In this document: in pieces, positions 29,971-37,408 of the stretch
Layout of the letters: each line of letters begins with the position of its first letter
How positions within the stretch are numbered: the stretch's first letter is position 1
Assembly (NCBI RefSeq): GCF_005484805.1
Contig: NZ_CP039432.1
Span: 3,100,001 to 3,164,000, forward strand
Source: Rhodococcus sp. SGAir0479
GTDB taxonomy: Bacteria; Actinomycetota; Actinomycetes; Mycobacteriales; Mycobacteriaceae
DNA: 64,000 nt
Direction: 5' to 3'
Program-made: the position numbers and the translations under genes
Notes under the pieces: generated by a model
Database searches by the model: none
Told to the model about the DNA's origin: nothing
Seen by the model: only the letters and a program-made list of their open reading frames with translations

Positions 29971-30870
29971 TCAGACGAAGGCCAGCACCCGGCACGGCCC
30001 GCCCGACCCGCCGCGATGCTTGGGCGCACCCACCACGACGGTCGCGCCGACGGCCGGCAGCGCCCCGAGGTTGGCCAGCGACTCCACGCCGTACTTGCCG
30101 GCCCCGAGCGCCGCGACGTGCGCGCCGTACGTGCGGCTGCTCGCGGTGTCGAGGCTGAGCGTGTCCACCCCGATCGCGACGATGTCGCGCTCCTCGACCA
30201 GGAACGTGACGGCCGCCGGATCGAAGCCCGGCGAGTGCGGGGTGCCGCGAGGGTCCCTGCCCACGTAGGTCGGGGACCCGACGTGGGCGTCCCATCCCGA
30301 GTTCATCGCCACCAGTGCGCGGGCGGGCAACCGGCCGTGCCGCTCCTCCCAGGCCTCGAGGTCGGCGACGGTGAGCACCGCGTCGACGTCGGCGCGGGCC
30401 TTGTCGCGGATGTCCACCACCGCGATGGGGGCGACGAAGTCCTCGACGGGCAGTTCCTCGACGGTGCTGCCGCCGGCGATCTTGTGGGCGGGCGCGTCGA
30501 TGTGGGTGCCGGTGTGCTCCCAGTACGCGAGTCGGTTGACGAGGAACTCGCCGCGGGGCGGGCCGGACGAGCCGGCGAGCGACCCGAGCGGGCCGCAACC
30601 GTCGTCGACCACGGCGACGGGGTCCATCGCGAAAGGCGCGTTGCCCGGCCACACGGGGAACTCGGGAGTGAGGGTGTGGGTGAGGTCGACGATCGACCGC
30701 GCCTCGATCGGCAGCGACGGACGCGGCGCGGCCGCGTGCGCGGCGCGCGGGGCGAGGGCCGCACCGGCAAGGGCCAGGCCGGCGGCTCCGAGGAGTCCGC
30801 GCCTGCTCACCGCCGGCGCGGACTCACCGATCGTGCGGTGAACACGCGCCAGCACATCGGGTGAACACAT
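29971..30870 (-). CDS. Tat-exported cyclase/kynurenine-formamidase-like family protein
   Basis: A 299-residue metal-dependent hydrolase-like protein. The N-terminus carries a twin-arginine signal (SRRGLLGAAGLALAG, with a cleavage site after AAHA near residue 48). The mature domain has the family metal motif HTGTHIDAPAH and a second conserved stretch VAMNSGWDAHVG. Relatives hydrolyse N-formylkynurenine or cyclise polyketides; the secreted location makes kynurenine metabolism less likely. It lies 7 bases after the sugar dehydrogenase, so the two may be one operon. An internal GTG is an alternative start. Confidence 0.75.
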   Translation of the reverse strand: MCSPDVLARVHRTIGESAPAVSRRGLLGAAGLALAGAALAPRAAHAAAPRPSLPIEARSIVDLTHTLTPEFPVWPGNAPFAMDPVAVVDDGCGPLGSLAGSSGPPRGEFLVNRLAYWEHTGTHIDAPAHKIAGGSTVEELPVEDFVAPIAVVDIRDKARADVDAVLTVADLEAWEERHGRLPARALVAMNSGWDAHVGSPTYVGRDPRGTPHSPGFDPAAVTFLVEERDIVAIGVDTLSLDTASSRTYGAHVAALGAGKYGVESLANLGALPAVGATVVVGAPKHRGGSGGPCRVLAFV

Positions 30871-30877
30871 GCGGCGC

Positions 30878-32065
30878 TCAGCCGTTCGCGGGTTCGACGC
30901 GCAGAACCCGGTCGCCCGAACCGTTGTCGGTGGTGATCAGCAGGCTGCCGTCGGGCAGCCGGGTGGCCGAGCGTAGCCGTCCGTACTCGCCGGTGAGGGC
31001 GGACTGTGTCTCGACGACGCTGCGGCCGTCCTCGGACAGCTTCAGGAACAGCAGCTTCTTCGCCTGCTGGCTCGTGACCGCCAGCGCGCCGTCCCACTCG
31101 CCCCAGTCCGCTCCGGAGACGAACGTGCCGCCCGGGGTCGCGATCGTGGGCGTCCCCGAACTCCACACCGCCGCAACGGCGCCCGGCACGCGCTCGGGAT
31201 CCGTCATCGGCACGCTCTCGTCGTAGACGAACGGGGCACGGTCCGGGCGGTAGCCGTAGTTGCTGCCCGCCTCGATCAGGTTCACCTCGTCGTCCCGGTC
31301 CGTGCCCTGCTCGATGTCGTACAGCCGCCCGGAGCCGGGCTGCAGCGCCAGACCCTGCGCGTTGCGGTGGCCCAGCGTGAACAGCGGGCTGCCCGCATCG
31401 GGGTTACCGGCGGCCGGAGTGCCGTCGGCGTTGATGTGAAGCACCTTGCCGCCCAACGAGTTCCGGTCCTGCGGCACCGTCGGGTTGGCGGAATCCCCCG
31501 TCCCGACGTAGAGCGTGCCGTCCGGGTGCGCGAGGATGCGGCAGCCGCCGTGCCGACCACCGGGGCCGGTGGGGATCCCGGTCAGCACGTCGCCGGTGCG
31601 CGTCAGGGCGGTCCATTCGGGATCCACCGTCCAGGACACGACGCGAATGTCGGTGCCCGGCTCCGCGCTGCCGAGCGAACCGGTGTCGAGCGAACCCAGC
31701 GGACCGGTGCCCGCCCCGCGATGTCCCTGGCACGTGTAGACCGTGCGACTCGTCTCGAAGTCCGCGGCGAGCGCGATGCCCATCAGCCCGGTCTCACCCT
31801 CGGCGTACAGGTCCGACAGCTCCGCGCTCACCTCGGCGACGTCGCCGTCGGCACGCTTGACCACGAAGCGTCCGGAGCGCTCCCCGGTCAGCACGGCGCC
31901 GTCCGGCGCGGCCACGACGTCCCACGGGCGCGCCAGACCGTCCATCACCGTGGTAACGGTCAACGACGGAAATTCCGCCGGCTCGGCGCAGGCCGTGGGG
32001 GCCGCCATGACCCCGACGGCCGCCACTGCCAGGACTGCTCCAGCTCCGCGAATCGGTGCGCGCAC
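30878..32065 (-). CDS. Secreted PQQ-dependent sugar dehydrogenase-like protein (glucose/sorbosone dehydrogenase family)
   Basis: This 395-residue exported six-bladed propeller protein has features such as GLARPWDVVAAPDGAVLTGER, GLMGIALAADF, GHRNAQGLALQPG, and NLIEAGSNYGYRPD, all typical of the soluble glucose dehydrogenase/sorbosone family. The N-terminal hydrophobic segment ends with APTACAE, and cleavage by signal peptidase I or II are both possible. A short Gly/Ser/Leu repeat (GPLGSLDTGSLGS) is inserted after residue 120. PQQ use is inferred from the family. GGGGAGG precedes the GTG start. Confidence 0.82.
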   Translation of the reverse strand: MRAPIRGAGAVLAVAAVGVMAAPTACAEPAEFPSLTVTTVMDGLARPWDVVAAPDGAVLTGERSGRFVVKRADGDVAEVSAELSDLYAEGETGLMGIALAADFETSRTVYTCQGHRGAGTGPLGSLDTGSLGSAEPGTDIRVVSWTVDPEWTALTRTGDVLTGIPTGPGGRHGGCRILAHPDGTLYVGTGDSANPTVPQDRNSLGGKVLHINADGTPAAGNPDAGSPLFTLGHRNAQGLALQPGSGRLYDIEQGTDRDDEVNLIEAGSNYGYRPDRAPFVYDESVPMTDPERVPGAVAAVWSSGTPTIATPGGTFVSGADWGEWDGALAVTSQQAKKLLFLKLSEDGRSVVETQSALTGEYGRLRSATRLPDGSLLITTDNGSGDRVLRVEPANG

Positions 32066-32120
32066 GTCGATCCTCCCCTGTCGGTTCGCTACTCGACGCT
32101 CACCCTACGCTGCGACACCG

Positions 32121-32160
32121 ACTGGTCGGTCCGAGTAGCGACTGGTCGGTCCGAGTAGCG
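32121..32160. repeat. Perfect 20-base tandem duplication in a promoter region
   Basis: The unit ACTGGTCGGTCCGAGTAGCG occurs twice in direct succession. Each copy ends with CGAGTAGCG, whose complement CGCTACTCG lies at 32087-32095. Each copy also contains the near-palindrome CGACTGGTCG. The tract is 56-95 bases upstream of the sugar dehydrogenase start (minus strand) and ends 14 bases from the lipoprotein stop. It may be a duplicated operator. Confidence 0.85.
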
Positions 32161-32174
32161 ACGTCGGTGCCCGG

Positions 32175-32636
32175 TCAGGAGCAGACCGGAACCACCATGT
32201 CGAGGATGTGCGACGCCTGCTCGTCGGACGGCACCGTCGTACCGTTGGCGGCCGTCCCCTTGATCGCGGCCTTCAGTTCGTCGTCACCGGCGCCCTTCTC
32301 GCGCAGTGCACACGTGTCCTCGGCGATCGCCTTGATGGAGTCGTCGTCACGGTCGGTGGACAGATCGGAGTAGCCGGTCCGGAAGGCCGCCACGAACGCG
32401 GCCTCCTTGGCGCTGTCGAAGGCGTCGCCGGCCTTCTCCGCCGCGCTGGACACCGAACTCGACGCCGACGACGCGGCCCCGGACGCCTTGTCGCCGAGAT
32501 CTTCCGCAGTCGAGGACGCCGACGTGGTCACCGAGGCACCCGTCGAGTCGTTGTCGTCGTCGTTGCTGCAGGCAGACGTGAAAGCGATTGCGGCGGCAGC
32601 GATCATGATTCCGGAGGCGAGCTTGTTCCTGTTCAT
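32175..32636 (-). CDS. Lipoprotein of unknown function
   Basis: This 153-residue predicted lipoprotein has its signal ending FTSAC (Cys23). A Ser/Ala/Thr-rich low-complexity linker of about 50 residues follows. Then comes a small helical domain with two cysteines (EDTCALREKG and the C-terminal PVCS), probably disulphide-bonded. The size and layout resemble the small secreted DUF732-type proteins of Mycobacteriales, but similarity is only general. Confidence 0.7.
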   Translation of the reverse strand: MNRNKLASGIMIAAAAIAFTSACSNDDDNDSTGASVTTSASSTAEDLGDKASGAASSASSSVSSAAEKAGDAFDSAKEAAFVAAFRTGYSDLSTDRDDDSIKAIAEDTCALREKGAGDDELKAAIKGTAANGTTVPSDEQASHILDMVVPVCS

Positions 32637-32858
32637 GACGTCGATTCTGGCACCACTCGTCCCGGTCCGCCCGGCAACGTGGGACCGCGGACCGTCGTAA
32701 CACGTTGCAATGCAGCCGTTTTCGAGCAGGACTCACACCGCACTCTCCGGCACGCCGTCAGATCTCTACCCACCACGGACCGAATCCATACCCACCCGCA
32801 CCGTTTCCGGCGCGAGAGCCCACGACAGAGCGGAGCCCTCCCCGGTAGCGTCGTGGCC

Positions 32859-33842
32859 GTGACGGCGTGGGTGGAGGTGCTGGTGACCATGTCCGACGGC
32901 CCACGGCTGCCGGTCCGGGGCACCATCCGGAAGAGCCCGGACAGGCCCGAGCGGATCAACTTCGCCTATGCAGGCGAGGCGCCGCTCTACGTGGCCGTCG
33001 GCGGTGACGTGCACGTGTGGCGCGACGGCCCCGGGATGCGCATCGAGACCCTCGACGGGCGGCCCGTCTTCATCACCGACGGCGAGTCGGCGTGGCAGTT
33101 CGACGGCACCGGCGACCCGCCACTGCGCAGCGACGCCCGGCGCGTGCGCTATCTCGGTAGCGGACGTGAACTGCTGGTCAATCGCCCGGCACACGAGTGG
33201 CTGGGCGACGACTACACCCGGCCGGCCGGGCCGATCGAGGAAACGACGTTCCTGGGACGGGACTGCTGGGCGGTGGATCTGGCACCGGGACCGCGCAAGT
33301 CCGGGGTGCTGCGGATCGTCGTCGACCGGGAGAGCGGCGTCGAGCTCGAGCAACGCAATGTCGCCGCCGACGTGCGGGTGGCGTACGCCGACCTCACGAT
33401 CGGGGAACCTGTCGACGCCGGGTTGTTCACCTGGACCGGGGCCGAGCGCGACTTCGACGAGGATCGCCGGCAACGCGCGGAGCGGGATCGCGCCGAAGAC
33501 GATCGCCGGCTGGAGTGGTTCCGCGCCACGGTCGCCGCCGATCTGCCTGCCGTCCGGGTGCCGCTCACCCCGCGCGTCGAGGCCGTCCACACCCTCGACG
33601 AGACCACCGGCGCCTTCCGGGCGTCGATCACCGCCGGACTCGTGTCGGGGATGCTGGCCCGTCGGGTCCGGTCGGCCGAGCCGTGGAACCTGAAGTGGCC
33701 CGGCACCGTCGCCCGCTGGGCGACGTCCGGCTTCGAATGGGCCGTGACCCTGCACGGCGTCGACCTCGATGCCGCGGCGTTGGGTGCGCTGCAGCGGGCG
33801 CTGCACCCGGGGCAGGCGACGATACCGGCTGCGACGGCGTGA
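32859..33842 (+). CDS. Protein of unknown function with a LolA/outer-membrane-carrier-like sheet
   Basis: A protein of about 327 residues with no signal peptide or membrane helix. The N-terminal 180 residues are strand-rich, with alternating hydrophobics (RINFAYAGEAPLYVAVGG and GVLRIVVDRESGVELEQRNVAA) as in lipoprotein-carrier folds. A charged helix DEDRRQRAERDRAEDDRR and a C-terminal domain with PWNLKWPGTVARW follow. The start is uncertain: GTG codons at 32853, 32859 and 32883 and an ATG at 32889 are all in frame. GGAGG at 32873-32877 favours one of the last two. Function is unknown. Confidence 0.6.
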   Translation: MTAWVEVLVTMSDGPRLPVRGTIRKSPDRPERINFAYAGEAPLYVAVGGDVHVWRDGPGMRIETLDGRPVFITDGESAWQFDGTGDPPLRSDARRVRYLGSGRELLVNRPAHEWLGDDYTRPAGPIEETTFLGRDCWAVDLAPGPRKSGVLRIVVDRESGVELEQRNVAADVRVAYADLTIGEPVDAGLFTWTGAERDFDEDRRQRAERDRAEDDRRLEWFRATVAADLPAVRVPLTPRVEAVHTLDETTGAFRASITAGLVSGMLARRVRSAEPWNLKWPGTVARWATSGFEWAVTLHGVDLDAAALGALQRALHPGQATIPAATA

Positions 33843-33852
33843 CCCGGACGGG

Positions 33853-34056
33853 TCAGGTCACCAGTTCGTAGCCCGCTTCCGAGACCGCCGCGGCGATGGC
33901 GATGGTGTCCACGGGCGCGTCACTGGTGACGACGACGCGACCGGCATCCACGTGCACGTCGACGCCGGTGACTCCGGCGAGCTCGCTGATCTCCTCGGTC
34001 ACCGCGTCTGCACAGTGCTGGCAGGTCATACCCTTGACGACATAGGTGTGCTGCAT
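33853..34056 (-). CDS. copZ: Heavy-metal-associated domain copper chaperone, CopZ-like
   Basis: This 67-residue ferredoxin-like metallochaperone has the metal site GMTCQHC (Cys12, Cys15), followed by VTEEISELAGVTGVDVHVDAGRV. It would carry Cu(I), or another soft metal, in the cytoplasm. The csoR-type repressor gene ends 25 bases upstream in the same operon. No copper-exporting P1-type ATPase gene is next to it, which is unusual for copZ-csoR pairs. An upstream ATG (34068) is an alternative start. Confidence 0.85.
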   Translation of the reverse strand: MQHTYVVKGMTCQHCADAVTEEISELAGVTGVDVHVDAGRVVVTSDAPVDTIAIAAAVSEAGYELVT

Positions 34057-34081
34057 CGGTTCTCCCATCGGGGGCGTCTTC

Positions 34082-34363
34082 TCAGGATCGCACGAGACGC
34101 GCGATGGCGTCGGACGCCTCCTTGACCTTGGCGTCCGCCTCGGGGCCGCCCTGCTTGGCCGCCTCCACGACGCAGCCGGCGAGGTGCGCCTCGAGCAGCT
34201 TCAGCGACACCGACTGCAACGCGGACGTCGCCGCCGAGACCTGGGTGAGCACGTCGATGCAGTAACGATCGTCGGCGATCATGCGAGAGATGCCCTGGAC
34301 CTGCCCCTCGATGCGCCGCAGGCGCTTGAGGAGGTCCTCCTGCTGAGGGGTGTATCCGTTCAT
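34082..34363 (-). CDS. csoR: CsoR-family copper-sensing transcriptional repressor
   Basis: This 93-residue all-helical repressor has the metal-binding triad Cys35, His60, Cys64 (in DRYCIDVL and EAHLAGCVV), matching Cu(I)-sensing CsoR/RicR. Apo-protein binds DNA and copper releases it. RLRRIEGQVQGISRMI is the family's helix 1. A perfect TACCC-N5-GGGTA box lies 11 bases upstream of the start. This gene and copZ lie at the end of a run of small membrane-protein genes with short gaps or overlaps. Confidence 0.9.
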   Translation of the reverse strand: MNGYTPQQEDLLKRLRRIEGQVQGISRMIADDRYCIDVLTQVSAATSALQSVSLKLLEAHLAGCVVEAAKQGGPEADAKVKEASDAIARLVRS

Positions 34364-34373
34364 GCCCCCATGA

Positions 34374-34388
34374 TACCCCCTATGGGTA
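34374..34388. promoter_or_regulatory. CsoR/RicR-type operator
   Basis: The 15-base site TACCCCCTATGGGTA has the TACCC-N5-GGGTA form reported for the RicR/CsoR copper repressors of mycobacteria. It is 11-25 bases upstream of the csoR ATG and covers the last coding bases and stop codon of the preceding small membrane-protein gene. Autoregulation of csoR-copZ is the likely role. Confidence 0.75.
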
Positions 34389-34625
34389 CCGAGGTTGCCG
34401 AAGCCGGCGCCGGACGGCGAGGGCGAGCAGCCCGGCGACCACGACGGCCGCGAACGCCGCCGTGATCCAGGACCCCGAGTAGTGCATCGAGGTGAAGGGC
34501 GGCGCCCCGGGGGCCACCGGCTCGAACTCGGTGCCGGTCACGCCGCGCATCCAGCACAGGACCGCGACCGCCAGGGCCCCGATCGCTCCGGCGGACTCGG
34601 CCACCAGGATCAGACGCCGCCTCAT
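34380..34625 (-). CDS. Small two-helix membrane protein upstream of csoR
   Basis: This 81-residue protein has two hydrophobic helices (about 5-26 and 50-70) joined by an extracytoplasmic loop FEPVAPGAPPFTSMHYSGSW, and ends with a basic RRRLRQPRYP. Its stop codon lies inside the csoR operator. Its start overlaps the preceding gene by 4 bases. The family is unknown. The single Met/His pair in the loop is not enough to claim metal binding. Confidence 0.7.
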   Translation of the reverse strand: MRRRLILVAESAGAIGALAVAVLCWMRGVTGTEFEPVAPGAPPFTSMHYSGSWITAAFAAVVVAGLLALAVRRRLRQPRYP

Positions 34626-35125
34626 GCCGACGTCCCTGGCACGGGATCGACGGCAGCGGTGAGCGCCGCTCGCAGACCGGCATCGTCCCGGGCCCACGCC
34701 TGCACGAGCGAGCCGTCGTGCAGGCGCAAGCCGATGGCGTGCCGTCGCCGCGGCACCCCCGACAGCTCGCCCAGGCTGCGGGCACTCTCCCACTCCTGCG
34801 GCTCGTCAGCGTACGGGTCCGCCTCCGGCAGCACGGCCGCGATCTCGGACACCGGCACCTCCTCGGCACCCTCGCGCAGCGTGGTACCGGTCAGCTGCAC
34901 ACTCACGTGCCGGCGGGCGGCGGTCACCTGGACCGCGACGATCCCGGCCAGGATCGCCGCGAAGAGCGTGAGCGCGAACCAGTGCACCACCGGCCCGGTC
35001 AGCAACTCGATCACCAACGCCACGACGCAGAACACCGGACCGTACGCCACCGTCCGCCACCGCGCCCCGACCTCCTCGAACAACACGGCCGGATCACTCG
35101 GCCCGTTCGCGTCGGAACCACTCAC
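34622..35125 (-). CDS. Membrane protein with two helices and a PH-like C-terminal domain
   Basis: This 167-residue protein has two adjacent hydrophobic helices (about 28-47 and 50-70). The strand-rich cytoplasmic region after them (RRHVSVQLTGTTLREGAEEVPVSEI, then HAIGLRLHDGSLVQAWARDD) looks like bacterial PH/DUF3093-type folds. This assignment is tentative. The GTG start follows GGGAGG. It overlaps the upstream gene by 32 bases and the downstream gene by 4 bases. Confidence 0.65.
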   Translation of the reverse strand: MSGSDANGPSDPAVLFEEVGARWRTVAYGPVFCVVALVIELLTGPVVHWFALTLFAAILAGIVAVQVTAARRHVSVQLTGTTLREGAEEVPVSEIAAVLPEADPYADEPQEWESARSLGELSGVPRRRHAIGLRLHDGSLVQAWARDDAGLRAALTAAVDPVPGTSA

Positions 35126-35528
35126 GCGCACCCTCCCGGAACACCAGAACACCGGCCACCACGAGCAGCAGCGGGATCACCAGAAACACCGGGGCGAGCA
35201 CCCCGGTCACCGTCAACGCGATCGCCGCCAGGGCGAACACCGAAGACAGCACCACCTCGACCGCCCGTCCGCGCGCGTTCCCCGCCCGCACCGGGGCGGC
35301 CAGGAAGCCGATCGCGAGTCCGAACACCAGCGTCGCTCCCCCGACACCGCGGAGCAGCGCGACGAACGAGTCGGCGTCCGAGCCGAGTTGCTCCCGCAGG
35401 GCGGCGGACGACGTCGTCAGCGCCAGCAGTCCCAGGAGCACCATGGCGGCGGCGCACAGCACCCAGATCCAGTAGGCAGCGGAGACCAGGCGTGGCGTCG
35501 AATCGGTCACCACTCCATCCTGCGTCAT
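35094..35528 (-). CDS. Four-helix membrane protein
   Basis: This 144-residue protein has four predicted membrane helices and a basic cytoplasmic C-terminus EGAREWFRRERAE. An in-frame GTG six codons in is an alternative start. It is probably the first gene of a five-gene operon ending with csoR and copZ. I do not recognise the family. Confidence 0.68.
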   Translation of the reverse strand: MTQDGVVTDSTPRLVSAAYWIWVLCAAAMVLLGLLALTTSSAALREQLGSDADSFVALLRGVGGATLVFGLAIGFLAAPVRAGNARGRAVEVVLSSVFALAAIALTVTGVLAPVFLVIPLLLVVAGVLVFREGAREWFRRERAE

Positions 35529-35556
35529 CGATCAGTTCCGGACGAACCGCCCGGAC

Positions 35557-35673
35557 TCATGCACCCAGGACACCCGGCAGCACCAGCAGCACGAGCGTCG
35601 CGAGCCCGAACAGCACCACCAGTGCGATCCACAGCAGTTCCCGTCGCCCCCCGGTCCGATGTTCGACGCGCAT
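35557..35673 (-). CDS. Unlisted 38-residue single-helix membrane peptide
   Basis: A short reading frame with an ATG preceded by AGGGGG at good spacing encodes MRVEHRTGGRRELLWIAL and then one strongly hydrophobic helix ending in VLPGVLGA. A basic N-terminus followed by one helix is the classic layout of small inner-membrane regulatory peptides. It sits alone, 28 bases upstream of the csoR-copZ operon, with its own A/T-rich upstream region. Function is unknown. Confidence 0.6.
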   Translation of the reverse strand: MRVEHRTGGRRELLWIALVVLFGLATLVLLVLPGVLGA

Positions 35674-35695
35674 CGCCAACCCCCTGAACGTTTAC

Positions 35696-35709
35696 GAACA
35701 CCCCTGTTC
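35696..35709. promoter_or_regulatory. Inverted repeat GAACA-N4-TGTTC
   Basis: A 5-base inverted repeat GAACA CCCC TGTTC lies 23 bases upstream of the 38-residue peptide gene, in an A/T-rich tract (AACGTTTACGAACA and TGATTCGTTTCACAC). It may be an operator. The spacing does not fit the LexA box. Confidence 0.35.
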
Positions 35710-35768
35710 ATGTGATTCGTTTCACACTACAGGCCGCGACCGGCAGGTCGAAATCGTTGCGCCGCGGG

Positions 35769-36416
35769 TCAGCGCGCAGGGCCCGCCGGCAGGTTCAGGA
35801 AGTACGCATTCGACTCTTTCCGGTGCATCAGGACGATCGCCCCGACGGCGACGACGGCCTGCAGGATGCCTGCCCCGCCCATGACGAGCGCCGCCGTGCC
35901 GGTGGCGGCACCGGCCCCGAACACCGTCGGAATCGCCGAGAACACCGTGAACACGCCGGCCATCGTGAGCACCATCCGCGCCCAGTTCCGGCCCTTGCGC
36001 ATCTTGAAAGCGAACAGCACGGTCAGCCCGCCCAGCACGAGTGCGAGGACCACCCCGGTGCCGACGAGACCGAGCGTGAGGAGCTGGTCCACCTCCGACC
36101 GCGAGACCTCCAAACCGGGCTGCTGCTTGGCCAACTCGTCCATCAGTTGGTCGACGAACGTGGCGCGGTCGCTGTGGACGAACATGAGCGCCGCAACCAG
36201 ATACACCACGCCGAGCGCGATGACGGCGAACCACAACTGGAAAGCCGTGGTGACGTCGGCGGGAACGGGCCGCCGCTCCGGCGCCGCGGGCGGCATCGGG
36301 TACTGGCCGGGCGGGGTCGGGTACTGGGGGTACGGTCCCGGCTGCTGCGGCGGCTCGGACGAGTACTGCGGGGAGCCCGGCCAGGGGTCGGGCTGTCCCG
36401 GGTTCGGCGTGGTCAT
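35769..36416 (-). CDS. Proline-rich four-helix membrane protein encoded after hemB
   Basis: This 215-residue protein has a cytoplasmic Pro/Gln/Tyr-rich N-terminus of about 50 residues ([20 protein letters not shown]) followed by four membrane helices. The layout and its position directly after hemB match Rv0513 of M. tuberculosis. Its start overlaps the hemB stop by 4 bases, so it belongs to the heme operon. No heme-binding motif is visible. Confidence 0.78.
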   Translation of the reverse strand: MTTPNPGQPDPWPGSPQYSSEPPQQPGPYPQYPTPPGQYPMPPAAPERRPVPADVTTAFQLWFAVIALGVVYLVAALMFVHSDRATFVDQLMDELAKQQPGLEVSRSEVDQLLTLGLVGTGVVLALVLGGLTVLFAFKMRKGRNWARMVLTMAGVFTVFSAIPTVFGAGAATGTAALVMGGAGILQAVVAVGAIVLMHRKESNAYFLNLPAGPAR

Positions 36417-37390
36417 CCCAGCCGCCCTGCAACCTCGGCCGCCCAGTAGGTCAGCACGATGTCGGCACCGGCGCGGCGGATGCTCAGCAGCGACTCGAGG
36501 ATGGCGGCGTCGCGGTCGATCCAGCCGTTCTGCGCGGCCGCGGTGATCATCGCGTACTCGCCGGAGATCTGGTAGGCGGCCACCGGAACCGTGGACCGAT
36601 CGGCGACCTCCCGCAGCACGTCCAGGTAGGACATGGCGGGCTTGACCATCACCAGGTCGGCGCCCTCGGTGAGATCGAGGTCCACCTCGAGCAGCGATTC
36701 CCGGCGGTTGGCCGGGTCCTGCTGGTAGGTGCGACGGTCACCCTCGAGCGACGAGCCGACCGCCTCGCGGAACGGGCCGTAGAACGCGGACGCGTACTTC
36801 GCCGAGTACGCGAGCTGCCCGACGTCGATGTGACCGGCGGCGTCGAGCCCCTCGCGGATCGCGGCCACCTGGCCGTCCATCATGCCGCTGGGCCCGAGCA
36901 GGTGGGCGCCGGCGTCGGCCTGCGCGATCGCCATGTCGACGTACCGGGCCAGGGTCGCGTCGTTGTCGACCCGGCCGTCGGCGGTCAGCACGCCGCAGTG
37001 CCCGTGCGAGGTGAACTCGTCCAGGCACGTGTCGGCCATCAGAACCGTCGCGTCGCCCAGTTCCGTCTTCAGCGCGGCCAGGCCGCGGTTGAGGATCCCG
37101 TTCGGGTCGGTCGCGCACGAGCCGGCCGGATCCTTGTCCTCGTCGCGCGGGACGCCGAACAGCATCAGCCCGCCCACGCCGGCCGCGACGGCCTCGGTCG
37201 CCGCCTGCCGGAGCGAGTCCAGCGTGTGCTGGACGACGCCCGGCATCGACGAGATCGGACGCGGCTCGTCGATGCCGTCGGCGACGAACATCGGCAACAC
37301 GAGGTGGCGCGGCTCGAGCGACGTCTCGGCGACGAGGCGTCGCAACGCGGGCGTGCCACGGAGACGACGGGGACGGTGAGAAGGAAACAC
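36413..37390 (-). CDS. hemB: Delta-aminolevulinic acid dehydratase (porphobilinogen synthase)
   Basis: This 325-residue TIM-barrel enzyme condenses two 5-aminolevulinates into porphobilinogen. The zinc-type cysteine site [14 protein letters not shown], the Schiff-base lysines in [14 protein letters not shown] and [11 protein letters not shown], and the phosphate loop QISGEYAM are intact. The GTG start is followed by the expected [10 protein letters not shown]-terminus. It is in the rex-hemACDB operon, 18 bases after hemD. Confidence 0.95.
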   Translation of the reverse strand: MFPSHRPRRLRGTPALRRLVAETSLEPRHLVLPMFVADGIDEPRPISSMPGVVQHTLDSLRQAATEAVAAGVGGLMLFGVPRDEDKDPAGSCATDPNGILNRGLAALKTELGDATVLMADTCLDEFTSHGHCGVLTADGRVDNDATLARYVDMAIAQADAGAHLLGPSGMMDGQVAAIREGLDAAGHIDVGQLAYSAKYASAFYGPFREAVGSSLEGDRRTYQQDPANRRESLLEVDLDLTEGADLVMVKPAMSYLDVLREVADRSTVPVAAYQISGEYAMITAAAQNGWIDRDAAILESLLSIRRAGADIVLTYWAAEVAGRLG

Positions 37391-37408
37391 GGCTCTCCCG
37401 GGGGTGGG

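Noticed and set aside
35696-35709. LexA/SOS box
   Set aside because: GAAC and GTTC are separated by 6 bases, while the LexA site needs 4.
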